Positions 42,126 to 55,900 of a stretch of 64,000 bases of DNA are shown in pieces. Origin of the DNA: Ciona savignyi (lineage: Eukaryota > Chordata > Ascidiacea > Phlebobranchia > Cionidae); assembly GCA_000149265.1 (NCBI GenBank), contig CH002783.1:28837-92836 (forward strand), given 5' to 3'. The translations under genes were made by a program, and so were the position numbers. The first letter of the stretch is position 1. The number at the start of each line of letters is the position of its first letter. The notes under the pieces are model-generated. The model saw only the letters and a list, made by a program, of their open reading frames with translations. It ran no database searches and was not told the DNA's origin.

Positions 42126-45100
42126 TTACCCTTTAACTTTTGATTTTTTAGGTTTAATTTCGACCCCGGATGACGGCGCTGGGTGGGTAGCGATCCGTGT
42201 GTCCGATGTCGAGAGGTCCATCTCATGTGAACTTGTCTTCTTTATTGTTGACATTATGTTTTCCACCTGAATGACAGGTCTTTATTAACCATGGTGGTCA
42301 AATGAAGTTTGCATCCTCAAATTTGAAGCTTAGTGTTGAAGCCGCACTCAAGCTATCGACCTGAAGCACCATGTTAAATATGGATACGAGTTGAGCGCTA
42401 ATGCATATCAGCATATAAAACACCTTGACCAAGGACATACAGAAATGAATCATTATCCAAAGAAAGTTGTGCACTGAAGGTTAAAAATCGATCTTTAGTA
42501 CCAGCTAAAGATTCCAGCAATGTAGGATTTTTACCTCAGTAACAATTTTAGCTCTTCGAAGAGTTTCTTCATTGAGATAAGCATTTGCACTTGCAGTTTG
42601 TGTCTCAATACTTGATAATATATTTTCGCAGCTCGAACACCTAGCAACAAATAAAACGATATAAACATAAGTTACCTTCACAGCAATACACACATACCAT
42701 GTTCCCAGTGTGTTAATAATACAATCCATGTCTTCGGAACGAACATCTCGACCCATAGCCCAATCAACCTCTAATCTACAAGATGAATGAATGCATATTG
42801 AAAATCTTTTATAATTTTTATATATATATAAAGTTTTAATAAAGTTGTATCATTCTTAGTTTTTACTTAAACGTAGAATGCCATTATTACTGTGGCAGCA
42901 TTAGTAGTGTATAAGATTATTTATAGTTTTTTGTGAACAAAATGTATACTCTTTTTTTACCACTCCCAAAGCATATCAAAATTGCACTTTTATGATGTGC
43001 ATATAATCATAATCTAGTTCATTACATAGTGGTATATTGTAAATACCTTGAATTTTGTTGATCCAGCCTTCCTTGAATAATATTTGCATATATAGCAGAT
43101 ATGAGCAAATCTTCTAACTCTCGAATGTTATTCATATGCAATTCTTTTAGTAATATTGGGTAGGAAACATACTGAAATTGTAAAAAAATAGCATTATAAT
43201 TTTTGCGGATAACCAACATCTATCAAAAAATATAACACTAGCTTAACCTAAACTAAATCGTGATGTGTCTGTACTATATTATACTGTGATGGGTACATCA
43301 CAATAACAAGTATCACCATGGTGGACCATGTAACGATAAGACTATTATAGTTTTTTATTAACAAATAAGAAACAGTTTAGCCTTTTTTAAAACTTTCAAT
43401 AATTGGACAAACATTTAAAAAAATAAATTCTTTGGTACCAGGACCTGGTTTTATCTTTTGCGTACCTCCTTACCTTCGATTTTGCTGACAGTGAGACAAC
43501 GGTCAACAGCTGCAATTTCTTTTTCATTAATGCTGTAAGTGGTGGTAGACCTGCTGCCTGGTTTATATAATCTTGGAATGTACCATAAGCAAATACTTGC
43601 AGAAGTTTGAAGTGCTTGTCATAATCACTGTGAGAGAGCTAAAAAAATATTTTTTAAATTTTTAAATAAGGTGAAAGCCAAATACTAAAAATATGTGTTA
43701 CATTTTGTTAAAGCAATTCTTTTAACCCTTAATTTTATTTTATATCAGTGACAGAGTTAATATAAAGAATTTGCAAAGGGTTTTAAAAAAAACTTTTAAC
43801 AATATAGGCTATATCTAGCAATAAAATATAAAACCAAATAGGATTTTGTCACTTATGTGAGGATCACATTTTCAGAACATCTAATAAGACTTTTTTCCAA
43901 AAAAGCTAACGAATCCTAGTGGCAACAAAAAGGGAGGGAATTATGTTGGGTTAAAAAGTGTAACAATCGCATGTAAATTTTTACATTAAAGAAGTGCAGA
44001 CAGAGAGTGAAGGCAATAAACATAAATTTTATTGTTGGGCCCTGTCAATCCCCGAATAAAATATAAAAAATCCTAAAAATTGTTTTGGTGCAAAGTTATA
44101 AAGAACATTAGAAAATATTTTTTTTGACTCAATTTTCTTTTGATTTTGTATGCAAATAGGTATCATAACAAATTGAACAACATGACAACTAACAATTGTA
44201 ATTCCTAATATGCTGTGCTAGGCACCTTGAAATTTAAATTAACAGGATTTCTACTGCTGGTTAATAAACCTAAGTCAAATATTATTTTAGAAATATATAC
44301 CGTTGTATATCATTTTAGACTTTAAGACATTTTAGTGAATAAAATATTTTTTTAAGTTTAATACCCTAGAGCAGGATTTGTAATTCAAGAATCTAAAATT
44401 ATATTTGAAAATAGTCAATTCTTTTTCATCCATTGTACAAAACATTAAAAATTTGATTTATTTATAAAACTACTTTTTGTTGCAACAAATGGACATGCCT
44501 CAATATGAGTGTAAACTTTGTGTGCTTTAAGCATGCACGACTTCTCTAAATAGACCATACTCATCATACCCCTAGTGGAAAGTTCGTATGATGCGCCAGA
44601 TATTTCTGGCGTGGTGCACAGACTACTTTTTCGGGTATTGGCGCAGAAAACTCCAAACATCATGCTGGCGGGGCGTGATTACACCTCCTTTTATTTATGT
44701 CAGTATTTTTGATACTTTAAGCTTTATATTTCAAAGTTTTAATTGAAAATGATGCAACTTCGTTTGTGGTGGTGCAAATTAGTATTGCTGGCGTGGCGCA
44801 AAATTTCGGTTAAAAAATATTGGCGCAAAAATCCGACGCACAGAAAACGGACATTTCAATAGGGCATCATACTGGTTGTTTGCCATCAGCTTACTTCTAA
44901 TACTGGGTTATAAACACATAAATATTTTGTATAATAACGAAATAAACCTGTTGAATGCATTCTAGTTCAAGCAGTTCTCCAAACACATAAACACCACAAA
45001 CTTCAAGCACTTGTTCAATTAAATTTTTCAATGCAGCTCCTCTTGTAGATTTTGCCAGTAAAAGAAACTGTACAATTTGTGCATTCTTGTTTAAACAATC

Positions 45101-45136
45101 AGCAGTGCCCTTCTTTTTGTCCACCTGATTGTCCAT
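42126..45136 (-). CDS. COPS7: COP9 signalosome subunit 7
   Basis: CSN7 is a PCI-domain scaffold subunit of the COP9 signalosome, which removes NEDD8 from cullins. Exons: 45136-44948, 43638-43474, 43171-43047, 42775-42698, 42640-42535, 42266-42126. Recognisable parts: [50 protein letters not shown]...[48 protein letters not shown] and a C-terminal helix [17 protein letters not shown]. The tail ends in a lysine-rich KPKKSKVKG. All junction phases agree. Vertebrates have COPS7A and COPS7B; I cannot assign this one to either. Intron 1 (1.3 kb) contains repeated TGGCG.GGCGCA words at 44590-44840, probably a degraded transposon. Confidence 0.93.
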
Positions 45137-45235
45137 TTCATTTCAATGATAAGTTCTGCTGCTATAAGATATTTGTTTCTTAAATCTCCACAGTAATTTT
45201 ATGTATTTTAGTAGCCTGGCTTAACAGTTTTGATT

Positions 45236-45716
45236 CAGGGTTGCCAGACGGAAAATCTGCCTTACGGCCAAACTGTGATTGCTTTACGGCCAAAATTCGG
45301 CCAATTTGTATCAAGTACAAAATAAACTATTTAATTTAGCCAATTGGGCTATTTATCTCTATATTTGATCAAAAATTGTATAGTTTTAATTCCCTCCAGA
45401 TTTGTCGAACCCATTCAAATACTATATAGGAATGCCTACCGTTATTATTTTATTTCAAAACGTCATAATCAGCTTTGTGTTTTGGTGAATGAGACAATTG
45501 ATATTATTAATTTATTTTCAAATTTTTTTTCCCTTTATTTCTACTGTAGCGTAAAAATAATATGACGTTTTGGCTAAAAATTTGATAATATGCTTATACG
45601 GCCAAATTCGGCCAGATTTTTCCGCACGGCCAAACTATTTTTTTCGCGTCCGGGACGATTTTGGTAAGGCCAAATTTCTGAAATTTGGCCGTGAAAAAGG
45701 CCAAATGGCAACCCTG
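45236..45716. mobile_element. hAT-type MITE, 481 bp
   Basis: Ends CAGGGTTGCCA and TGGCAACCCTG are inverted repeats flanked by a perfect 8-base duplication TTTTGATT (45228-45235, 45717-45724). GGCCAAA/TTTGGCC words are repeated many times inside both ends. No transposase is present. Confidence 0.88.
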
Positions 45717-45797
45717 TTTTGATTGCCTATTTAATTAAATTTAATTCACAAAACCACTTTGACCCGAGGTTTTGCAGTACGCCTTGGAAATAGAAAC

Positions 45798-45844
45798 CAA
45801 TGATTATAAAAATATTTTTTATAAAAATATTTTTATAATCATTG
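45798..45844. repeat. Perfect 22-bp palindrome with 3-base loop
   Basis: CAATGATTATAAAAATATTT and two more T, then TAT, then the exact complement. It directly adjoins the reverse SINE head. Likely to extrude or to be a rearrangement scar. Confidence 0.85.
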
Positions 45845-45845
45845 T

Positions 45846-45935
45846 AGAGGACGAAACCAGCTAGCTAGCGAGCAGTTTCGAATCTGCAACGTTTCGGCTG
45901 AAAGGCGACGCACTAATCCACCAAGCTATGAGGAC
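45846..45935 (-). repeat. SINE tRNA-like head, reverse strand
   Basis: Reverse complement of the SINE head: complement of TTTCGAATCTGCAACG..., CAGCTAGCTAGCGAGCAG, AAGGCGACGCACTAATCCAC. The body is missing. Confidence 0.7.
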
Positions 45936-46254
45936 GGAATTTTTCAAAATCTTCAATGGGAATTCCCGCTATCGGGGAAAACGTAAAAAAGATCCAAATT
46001 GTTCAGCATTTTCGGCGCCCATATCTCCGGATTTAAAAAAAATCTACTTAAAATTTATACTTGATTTAGAGAGAGAGAATTACAACACGAATAAGAAAAA
46101 CCTACCTGAAATTTAAATTACCCAGCGTACCCCGGAAAATACCCAAAAATAGAATAAGCCTAACCAATCGTAAATACAATCTTATTACGCGAATAAATGA
46201 GGTGGAAACACAAAACTAAGATAATTAAATACCTATCTTTATTTTTTCCCCGAA

Positions 46255-46470
46255 AATCCCCATTTAAAGCAATCGGTCTTTTACTTCCATCTGGATTTCG
46301 ATGAAACAACTCAGCTCCAATTCCAACATTCGATGCGTCGCAGGCGATGCCGATTGTTGCACTTGGATCAAAGTGTGTAAGGACACTCTCTTTGGGACAA
46401 GATTAGCTTTAGTTGCTTGAACACCGACTGTTCTGTCGGCCCCACGTTTCAAACAACACCTTTTCTGGTA
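46255..46470 (-). pseudogene. Ty3/gypsy retrotransposon pol relic
   Basis: On the minus strand about 40 residues read as the junction of reverse transcriptase and RNase H of Ty3/gypsy elements, with IGIACDASNVGIGAELFHR as the hallmark. Frameshifts precede it and nothing recognisable follows, so it is a short dead fragment. No long terminal repeats are seen nearby. Confidence 0.75.
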
Positions 46471-48446
46471 ACTAGTGATCAGTCACATTTGCGCTTTATA
46501 TATAATAAGGAAGAAAATGTCATAGAGTTAAATCTTCTGGTGGTGTTATCTAATACTGTTTGGATGTATGGTGGCAAATTTTAGGTATATAGCGTCAGGG
46601 AAATTCCCGAGAGACAGAAGAATATAAGCACAACTGCCGTTGTGCAAATGTTCGTTACCGTTTATAAAATAACAGCCCGATTTCCGTTTCTGTATGCAGT
46701 GAAAAATAAAGCGTATAGGCCTACTCAAGAGGTTTTAAAATAGTGGTGGTTCACACGTGGTCAACAGTCTCTAGTTTCGTATGAGATTACCCAATTGTGA
46801 TCATGCGGTATATTGTCTGTGTGTAAGTATTTCTATAATGAAACATAAATATCCTTTCCCCCTCCTTACACGGTCGTGGATATATTTGTATTTAACAGTC
46901 ACCACTTACAGGAATGTAGACATGGGCCTCCCCATGTTTATATGTTTTATATAGGATTACTTTTACAAAAGAATGCAACTTGTTAAACATTATATGTGGC
47001 CCTAGTTTTTGCACACATACGACAACCGACTACTCACTAATCTAATAGAACAAACAAAAGTTTGTTTTCTTGTCGGACGTGAGTGTTTCTTATAAGCTAT
47101 CGTCAGAGCGAATGTTCAATATAAAAAACAACCACATGTCAGCTGATTCGCGAGCGTGTATCTGGACCAAACATGCCTGAACTCAGTGGATTAATGGGTG
47201 ATGACGGCTGTTAAAACTAAACTATACCTTCTGTAACAAAACTACAAGCAAGATGCAATATGACTGCCTTATTAAGCAAAAAATGCTTTATTAATTAAAC
47301 ATGTATAAAAACTTTAGTTTGTTGAGGGATCTATATGTTTAAGTATGCAGAAACAAAACAGTAACAGTCGGGTTAAACGAATTATTAAAAAAATGTTATT
47401 AACTATATTATTTTTAAAAGCAGTTATTAAAGTATCAAACATGACCTAGATATACATTAACCAAAATTTTGGGTATAACGTACCCGGGGAATGCCGTAGA
47501 CGTATTCTAATAAATGTCTCCAAACTGCAATGAAGTAAGTGATCAATTTTTTACTCCTTCAGTTGGAAAAAAACACTTGAACTAAGTAATAAAATTATAT
47601 TTTTGTTTGTATTGTTTGTTTTATTGTTATGAAACCACAATAAAAAATGTCGCTTCCATCAATATCTGTTTGAATTGGTAACATTAGGTATAAAATATAG
47701 GTTTTACAACTTTTATAACCCTAACTATGACCTTCGATTGTAACTGATTATTCCGTGTCCGCACTTTTTAAACGAGGGAAGTTGAATACACGAATAAACT
47801 CGTGATTGAAAGTTGTCTCAAGGCTGTGTTTAAAATTAGATTTTTAAAGGGTTCATATTTTATGAATTTGTGAGATTTTGCAGATGGGCTGCACCTGCTT
47901 CGTCGTTTAGCGTATGTGGATTCGAGTTTTCAGGCACAAAAAGCAAAACAAAAATCAACCAGTACAATACAAACACGGCCCAGACCAACGATGTGACTTT
48001 ATAAACAAAGCATAGTGGCGTGGTGATTAATAAGTATTACCTTCAAGCATTTTGGCAGTGTGTGTATTCCGAAGAAAATTCCGTTTGGCAGTGGCAATTA
48101 AAAATTAATCGGTATTAAATATAAATTAATAGGTTATTACTCGTTATATAACTAAACATTAATCGCTTAGCACAAAACAAATTTATCGCAGTAGTTATCA
48201 TTTTATTTGTTGTATTGAAAATCAAACTTTGCAAATAAGAAGGAAACTGTATGACACTTTCGACATCGTGATACGTCAGGGTACATTTTTTACAGCACCA
48301 AAGAAATAACAAACGAAACCGGATCCAAATTCCCAATTTCAGCTTCTATACTTTTAAAAATCTATGACAAAGTAAATACAATTGGTGATAATCAAATCCC
48401 ATGGCGGGTAGCAATTTTTCTTCAAGTCTAAAAGGCGAAAGTTTAG

Positions 48447-48620
48447 GTTAAAGTGGGGAGTCGAGTTTTAAATGAAAATGATCTTCTGCCAATCGATATT
48501 CAGGCCCGATCTAATCAATTAAGGGTCGATCGATGGAAGCGAATTGCGTTAAACGAGCTTATACTGCAGGGATATACCAGAACTTATCAGGCAACTCTCA
48601 GCCTTTTCAAAGTGTACTGA
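48447..48620 (+). other. Open segment behind a splice acceptor, unrecognised
   Basis: After an AAAGTTTAG acceptor-like site, 57 codons run open to a TGA (LNENDLLPIDIQARS, LRVDRWKRIALNE, QGYTRTYQATLSLF). The composition looks like protein and the segment is less AT-rich than its surroundings. There is no ATG at its start and I cannot find an upstream exon or name a family. It may be a last exon of an unseen gene or a transposon piece. Confidence 0.25.
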
Positions 48621-49991
48621 GGCATAGCTGTGTTGTTATACGGAATGATTAGTTGTGGATTTTATCTGGTATTCAGGTCAATTACTTGTGGCGTGAATCT
48701 TCTTACCATAAAAATATTAATTGTATAAGTTTCAGTTATAGTGTTAGGATATACATTACAGTTAGAAAATGTTAAACCGGAAATCCGTAAATTGCTGAAA
48801 ACCCAAATGGGCGAGAACCGAAAGGAGTCGCGTCACGGTCACGGACTTGGCAGGTCATTATCGCAGCGAACGCTTTTACAAAACCGAATTTGTCCAAATA
48901 TTTCTCTAATGCTTCGCGCTCTCATCCAGCCCCGTTGATGGCGCGTTGCCCGAAGTTGTTTGCGAAGTGTCTTGTTTTGTCAGCACCGGGCATCTCGCCA
49001 TATAATAAAGCAAATAGCACAAACGAAATGGCCACCACCAAATAGGTAGTATACGACGATAAAATCTTATCAAACTAATGACGTGCAGTGATATTCAGTT
49101 CGATTGCGGCACTGGCGCCACAGTGACAAGGATTTGGGCCAAACTGGGCAGCATCACCTGTGCTTTGACAGCAGAGGCATTGTCGCACGTGCCATTTGAT
49201 GAATGGCTTGTCGTAATTTGGTCGCCGGAAACAGGTCGACCTGTCAAGGGGTGAGCTAAGCAGGGAATTGTGTCTCGCGTGTAACAAATTCTAGTCGGAA
49301 ACCTGTGCCGAGTTACAGCCAAGATTCGACGGGGAGATAAACCTCGCGACAGTGATTTTATTTTTATGCCAGCTGCGCGCGAAATAATTTGTACCTGTAG
49401 CCGGTTTTAGGATTTCAGAAGCTCTCGGTGATTACGATAAACAGAGCGAGGACAATGGTATTCGAAAAACTGCACGAGCCCCGGTTACAAAATTACTCAA
49501 GAGAGCAATTATGACGACAAGCGCTGTCGAATTGGCGATCTATTGTAAGAACCAACAATACGAAGTGCGCGGATAGGGCAATTTCGCGCCCTTTTTCTGT
49601 GAGTGTCGTCACATTTTCTCTCGTCGCTTTGTTAGCTTTTCGTGCTTTATCACACGAGCTTACAGGTGTAAGAGGTTGGTGAGCTATTTCGTCCATGACA
49701 CAACAAGTCGAATTAACGCTCGATGAAGCGACGGCGTGTTGCTGTAGTAAACAGTAACTAGGACAGGCGCGACGATAACTCATTTTCCCCTTTTAATCAG
49801 CAGGCGCTTGATGGACGTTAAGTTTAATATTAAAGAGCTCAAAGGTCGGCCGGTATTCTGGAAGAGTAAAACTAAGGATTAAACACCGCCTGCGTTGCCT
49901 CAAGAGACTTTATATTCAATCAGTGGCGCGAATATTATGCTCAGAAGCTAATAAGATATTCATTCAGTTGACGGAAGTGCAAGGCTGCGTA

Positions 49992-52900
49992 ATGAAATTT
50001 GACGTCGTAACTTTGGCCGTGTTGATTGTCACGATTCAATTTGCAAGCTGTGCTAGAGAATCTTGCGGTGATGTCCGGCGGACTTTTGTGACTCGCTCGG
50101 TTGGACCAGCAACGATGGTTCCGATCATGCCGGTAACAGGTCAGTTGTTAGAATGGCTCCTAGTGTTGTATTGTTTAAGGTAGTACAAAAAAGCAAAAAT
50201 ATGGAATTTCGGAAATATGGAAATTTATACTAATCTTTAACCCACCCTCATGGCGTTTTAGTCTAACTTAAATGCAGTTTTGGTAATTATAACCCAACAA
50301 TGATTTCGGAAAGATTTTTAAGCATTTTGTACTTAATTTTCGCTTATTTGTTGTTACGCAATTTAACTCTGTTGTATTAACCCATTGTAAATATAACCTA
50401 AACATTTGACCAGTGCAGTTGTTAAACATAATGCTTAATGTAGGAAGGCATTATTTAACAATAAACTTATTGTCCACACTTCTACTTCCACCGTTTCCAC
50501 GGTTTTCATTGCTGGCAATCACTTCAGTTGGGTAAATAAATACAAGCAGTATTTTAGAAAAGTACTCCAACTGACATGCCGGTGGTGTGTGGTCGTTTAA
50601 TAGATTCGCCATTGCCTCCAGCTTTTCGAAAGCTGAAATGAGGGCGCATAACAAAGCGGATAATCTGTTTGTTTGTATTCTAATCACGTCTCAGGAGATA
50701 AGTCGTTATCTTAAATTTAAACACTATCGCTTATAGTATGTTCATTTCAAACCCTCATGGGAAATATGTGAAACAAATAATATCTTGTACAAATAATCGT
50801 TTTTTTAACCTTGTTATTAAAAGTTATAGCGATATGCTTTTAGAACAAGATTTGTGTTATCTCTGTAACAACAATCATCTCAACCCGCATTCAGAGCGTG
50901 CCAACTGGGGTGTAAGTCGGTTTATAGAACCCCACGTGAAGAATGTACGTGTTTCGTTTAACTTTAAACCATCTAAGACTGGCAGGACTCAGATCGCTAT
51001 TTCGTTGTAAACGCGGTTACCTAGTGAAAGAGTCTTCAATTCTTCACTTGAAAGGCGATGGCCGATGCCGACTCCATTTTACAACTTTCACAAATAGCAG
51101 AAACCGCGAGCGCTTAACCGACAACCAGACCGTCCATTAATTTAATTAACAAAGCGTGTGATTTTAGGTGTCGGGCTCGCTGTATGTCGCAGTGAAGGCC
51201 CGACCTGTTGTACCCCGGCTATGGAGGCTAAGTACAGGGAGGCTTCAGCGCGCGACCTCACAGATCTGGTGAAACCGAAGACGGCCCCGCTGGAGAAGCG
51301 TTTCAGGATATTTGCCAAGAAATTCAGAGGTGGGCACTTGTAGTTATGCAAGCAGGCTTAACTACGATAAACACGTCAACAAAGAATGAAAAGATCACCT
51401 ACTTGAAGTTGAATTTTACCGGTCTAATAGTATATGATTGTGTTTAAAGAGAACGAAAACATGAATATGATTTTCAAATAATTTATGTAAAATGTGAAAC
51501 CAAACAATATTCATACATTTCCAGCGATAATAAAATACTATCGACTTAAAAGTTACATTACTAATAAAACAACTGTTAACCGAAAACACGTTAGTGGATA
51601 TTCCGTATGTTAACAAAAGTCGGAGTAAACAGGAAACAGTTTTACTTTTATGGTTAAAATATTCCAAAATCGCTCTACAAATCTAACATTCAACGAGTAG
51701 AAAAATTCTTCCAGTTTTACATGAGGTCATATTTAAAAGGTAATATTTTTGTCGTAAACAAGTTTGCGATGCACCACAACGACATGGGTCAATGTTATAA
51801 CCTCGTTTTGAATTTCGTGTACCAAAGCATCTATGCGAATTGCTTTTGATCGCGTATTTGCAGCGCAACATTAATAAGAAAATCAATAACTGTGTTTTTT
51901 TCGGAGGTTCTATCCCCGGTAAATTGGCCGCCTAAGTGAGCTCTTTACAAGGTGGATCTGTATTTCCTCCCGCGACATTTACACTTGATAGCTTGTTATC
52001 GAAACGCAATCAACCATAAAACAACACGACCCAGTTCAAAGAATTTACTTTGTTTGTTTCAATTTACACGTTACACTGTCATACAAGATGTCAACCACAA
52101 ATTTTTATCAACAAAATTACGAGCCTGAATTGTGTATCCGCACAACATAATTGTCTGTCTATGCATATTTTAGTTGTTCGGTCGATTTTATGTGTTTAAT
52201 TTATTATTAATACTTAATGTTCAGGTTGGGATGTAGTGAATGCGTCATAGCGATTTGAATTAGATTAAGTATTTATGTTGAGGCGTATTTTTAACGGAAG
52301 TAGAATTTGCCGTTGCTGTCAATATACGAAAATTCTATAACGCCGAATATGGGAGCAATTCATATAAAGTTTATTCGCTTCCAAGGTAGCGCGACTCTTT
52401 GTTGTTGTATTGTTCCGGATGGCGTGTATTGGGATATCGCATCGAGCTTCCATTGATTCCCAGCAGCAGCGCACCTGACGCGGTTTAATGAAACGCCGTG
52501 AAAAGGCGATTTGGCCAAAATAAGCGAATCTATTGTTGGTTCCATTATTTCCGGTGTATAATCTTCGGCATATATTAAACACGGGCGTAAGTCACCAGTA
52601 AACTCAAACCGGTAATTTCGCCGGTAATTGCAGACGCCACTTATACGACCCATAATGTGCCTCTTTGAAGTATCGGTGCCAATTTTGTGAAATAATGAGG
52701 TATAAAGTATTTTGCTGAATTTTATGTATTACTATTTTTACTACATTTAAATGTTTATTTAATCAGTGTTTTTATTTATTTTTTAACATTAAAACACTCA
52801 TACTGCCTATCAAAATTAATTGATAATACAAAAAAAAATTTCTTAGAATTTTGGAACCAGGTGGTGAAAAGCTCACGTTCAAGAGCAATCACTGCTCAAC

Positions 52901-55900
52901 AAAATCCTGACCTCGAGTCGGAGTTAAGACATTTTTACGACTCTTTTCTGATGCCAAATCCGGTTCGTCTTGCGTCTAATGACGATAGACACGTGCAGCT
53001 GGACGGGTAAGTGTATCACCAGAGTGTGGTATAGAATATTATAAATACCGCTTTTACACTAACCGCGCAAATGTATAACAGGGATGCCTTGATTAAATTC
53101 TCGCTAAAAAGGATTACGAATTGGTCAGATTATTGGTCTACATACCGTATACCACGAGGTTAAGTTATCACACATCCGTATAAGTCTAGCGGAATGTATA
53201 GCCGTGTAAAAATTTATCAACCTATTTTACCGCTGTTTTGACATGACAGTTTTCCCCCCGGGTGACGTTCATTATTAGTGTATGAACGAGACGATTTGTT
53301 TGTTATTGCGCGCACCTTATCTCCAAAGCAAGTGCCCTTTTTGTTTAGGGGGTTGCTGTGTAATATTTGCTAATGAATTGACGTTCGATGGATGGCTTGG
53401 CCAGTTTTCTTTGATGTTTCTTATATAGGATAGTTGATGTAATTGAAAACTACTCAATAATACTGGGTAACCAAGAATCGATAAAGATAAATGACCCGGT
53501 ATTCAGGTTTTCCCTTATCTTATCTGTATAAATGGAGTCTATTCCTATTAGGTTGATGTTTAACGTATATTTTGACTTTTAGATTATTGTACACCGTATT
53601 TATTTCATCGCTGGAAGACGAAATAGGATTTAAGCTATCTGAAGAGAAGATGGGTTGCGCTTTAAGTGAACTCACTCGATATCTGACACCCCTCACATCA
53701 CTAAAAGCTGAAATTGAAGCACTATTAAACCGGACCGGGTTATTTTTTAAGGTATAATGTCAATATTAAAATTGTATTAAAAAGTATAGTCAGTGATTGA
53801 TTAAGTTTCTTACAGTTAAATTGAATTTGGTTTTCATATTCTTAATGTATTGATCTATGCAGGCACTAAACGTCGGCCTCAGGGCAGCAGAGTTGTATGG
53901 TAGAATCTCAACGGGTGGTCCATGTGTAGATGGTATCACTAAAATGCGGTATTGCTCGCACTGCTACGGGTATACTCTTATTAAGACATGTCCAGGATTA
54001 TGCCGAAACGTTGTGAGAGGGTAAGAGACTTAAAAACTGCATTTGTTTTTCAATTTTCGTTGACCGTGCTTAAGCTATACCCCATTATCGCTACGCCTTG
54101 CATTTCAAACGACTTCAGCGCCGTGACCATCAGTTTCGTATGTCAGGTGTCTGGTCGGCATGTCGGAACTGGATATGTTTTGGAAATATTATATTGTTTC
54201 TATGAATAACATTGCGAACAAATTGGGCAACGATGAAGGTGAAGTTGGCGTGTACTTTCACCGAATCTTCAACAGCATTTCCACCATTGTGCGCACAATC
54301 ACTGATAAACAGTATTCGTTAACAGTAAGTTTTATTCATCTATCTTTTATATCGTTTAATTGTATAGTGTCAGCGTGGCTTAGTTATTATAAATGTTACA
54401 AGTATCAAATTCTATGCTCGAGCGGTAAAAATAACTATAAACACGACACCACTTCGGTCACAGGATATTGACTTCCAGGTATGCTCTGCTTAATAGACCA
54501 CTTCCCATAGTTTAATGTTTCCGTCGGCAGCCGTATACTCTTTCGCCAACACAAAAGTTCTTGGCGGAAGTTTTCATTGGCAATCACGTAATCTTCCCTG
54601 CATTTAAGTAGCGTGTATACATATATATAACCGCAGATATCTTAGCAATGTACATGTTTATTCATTTTGTTATATTGAAGCAGTATTGTGCGAACGACAT
54701 TTTATGTTTTTGTTTTAAAGGAATAATAAGATAACAGTCCGATCGGGCCATAAATTTTTCAAATGGTCATATTAATTCTGCATAGCGTTGCGCAGGGCCT
54801 CGACGTTTATTTCAAATTCCAGTATTGTAATAAGACTAATTGCGGAAAATAGTATAAGGTATGGGAAATAATAACCTATAGTTGAATACCATTTTTGTAA
54901 TCAGCCCGGTGGTCCCGTTTATTATTAACTTAGTCAAACCTCCAGCTTGTTCGCCACCGCTGTGTTGTCCGAGCCGCTCACGCACGAATCGACGCTCAGT
55001 GTTTGAAAAGCTTGCTGCTTGCTGTCGCAGAGTCGACATGGATTTACAACAAAATAAATTAGACGGTCTCCTCTTAATTCCTCCGTAGTCCACAAGTCGA
55101 CACTGCGGACAAATAAATTTGTTTTACGCAAACACGCTGTGATGTCGAAAAAACCAATTTAGCAAAAGTTGATCATTTACCAGGGAATTCGATTTTCTTC
55201 ACCACGTTTGGTTTCTTTGCAAAATATGTTTGCTTACCTTTCTTTGTTGTTGTAACATTTGTAAATACCTGTAAGAGCAGAGAACATACCGACTCTTACA
55301 CATGATTTTTTGGCAGATTAGAAATCAGTGCGACATTAACTCCGACAGAAGCAAAAGATCTCTTGGTAAGTTAATGTACCACTTTGATTCAGCCTTAGGG
55401 CAACACTCTTTAGTAATACATTTTACGCTTAAAAGTGCACATAAGTTTCGTTTATATTTTTAACTTTCGAATATTTATTGTTAAAATTAATCTATTTTTT
55501 CCTGCAATTGGTCCATATGTTTAATATACAATAGTAGCTGAGCATTTGTTGTCACCCATAGATAGATTACCGATATCCGACGCTTCGGAGCTAAATGAGA
55601 GGAAGAACTCAGATACTTCTCGACCGCACAGACGAAGACGACATCGTCACCGAACCGAGAGAGAACAGGAGATGCGATCCAGTTTTCGTCGCCGTGGGAG
55701 GCAAGCGCGAGGCAGAAAGCATCGCAATGTGGAATTGAAACCAGGATCGGTTGATCACCCAAAGGAAGTGGGCAAACAGCGTATCCGCCCTCCGTTTGAG
55801 CTCTTGCTCGAAGAGGCACCTCTCCCACACAAGCCCCTTGCGTTTGAGCAGATGAAAAAGAATGAAGCCGAGATTATAGTGGATGAGGAAATACCAGTCA

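Larger units (their letters stand above)
45137..49991. other. Intergenic, transposon-rich upstream flank of the glypican
   Basis: Contains a hAT MITE (45236-45716), a long palindrome (45798-45844), a reverse SINE head, a dispersed repeat (45960-46030), a Ty3/gypsy relic (46255-46470), a partial long-repeat block near 47437-47505 and a shared terminal motif near 46746. From about 48400 the base composition becomes less AT-rich, which may mark the glypican promoter/enhancer region. One open segment at 48447-48620 is listed separately. Confidence 0.4.

Noticed and set aside
49075-49783. Several 70-96-codon minus-strand frames upstream of the glypican
   Set aside because: They overlap each other in different frames and show no domain; they reflect lower AT content.
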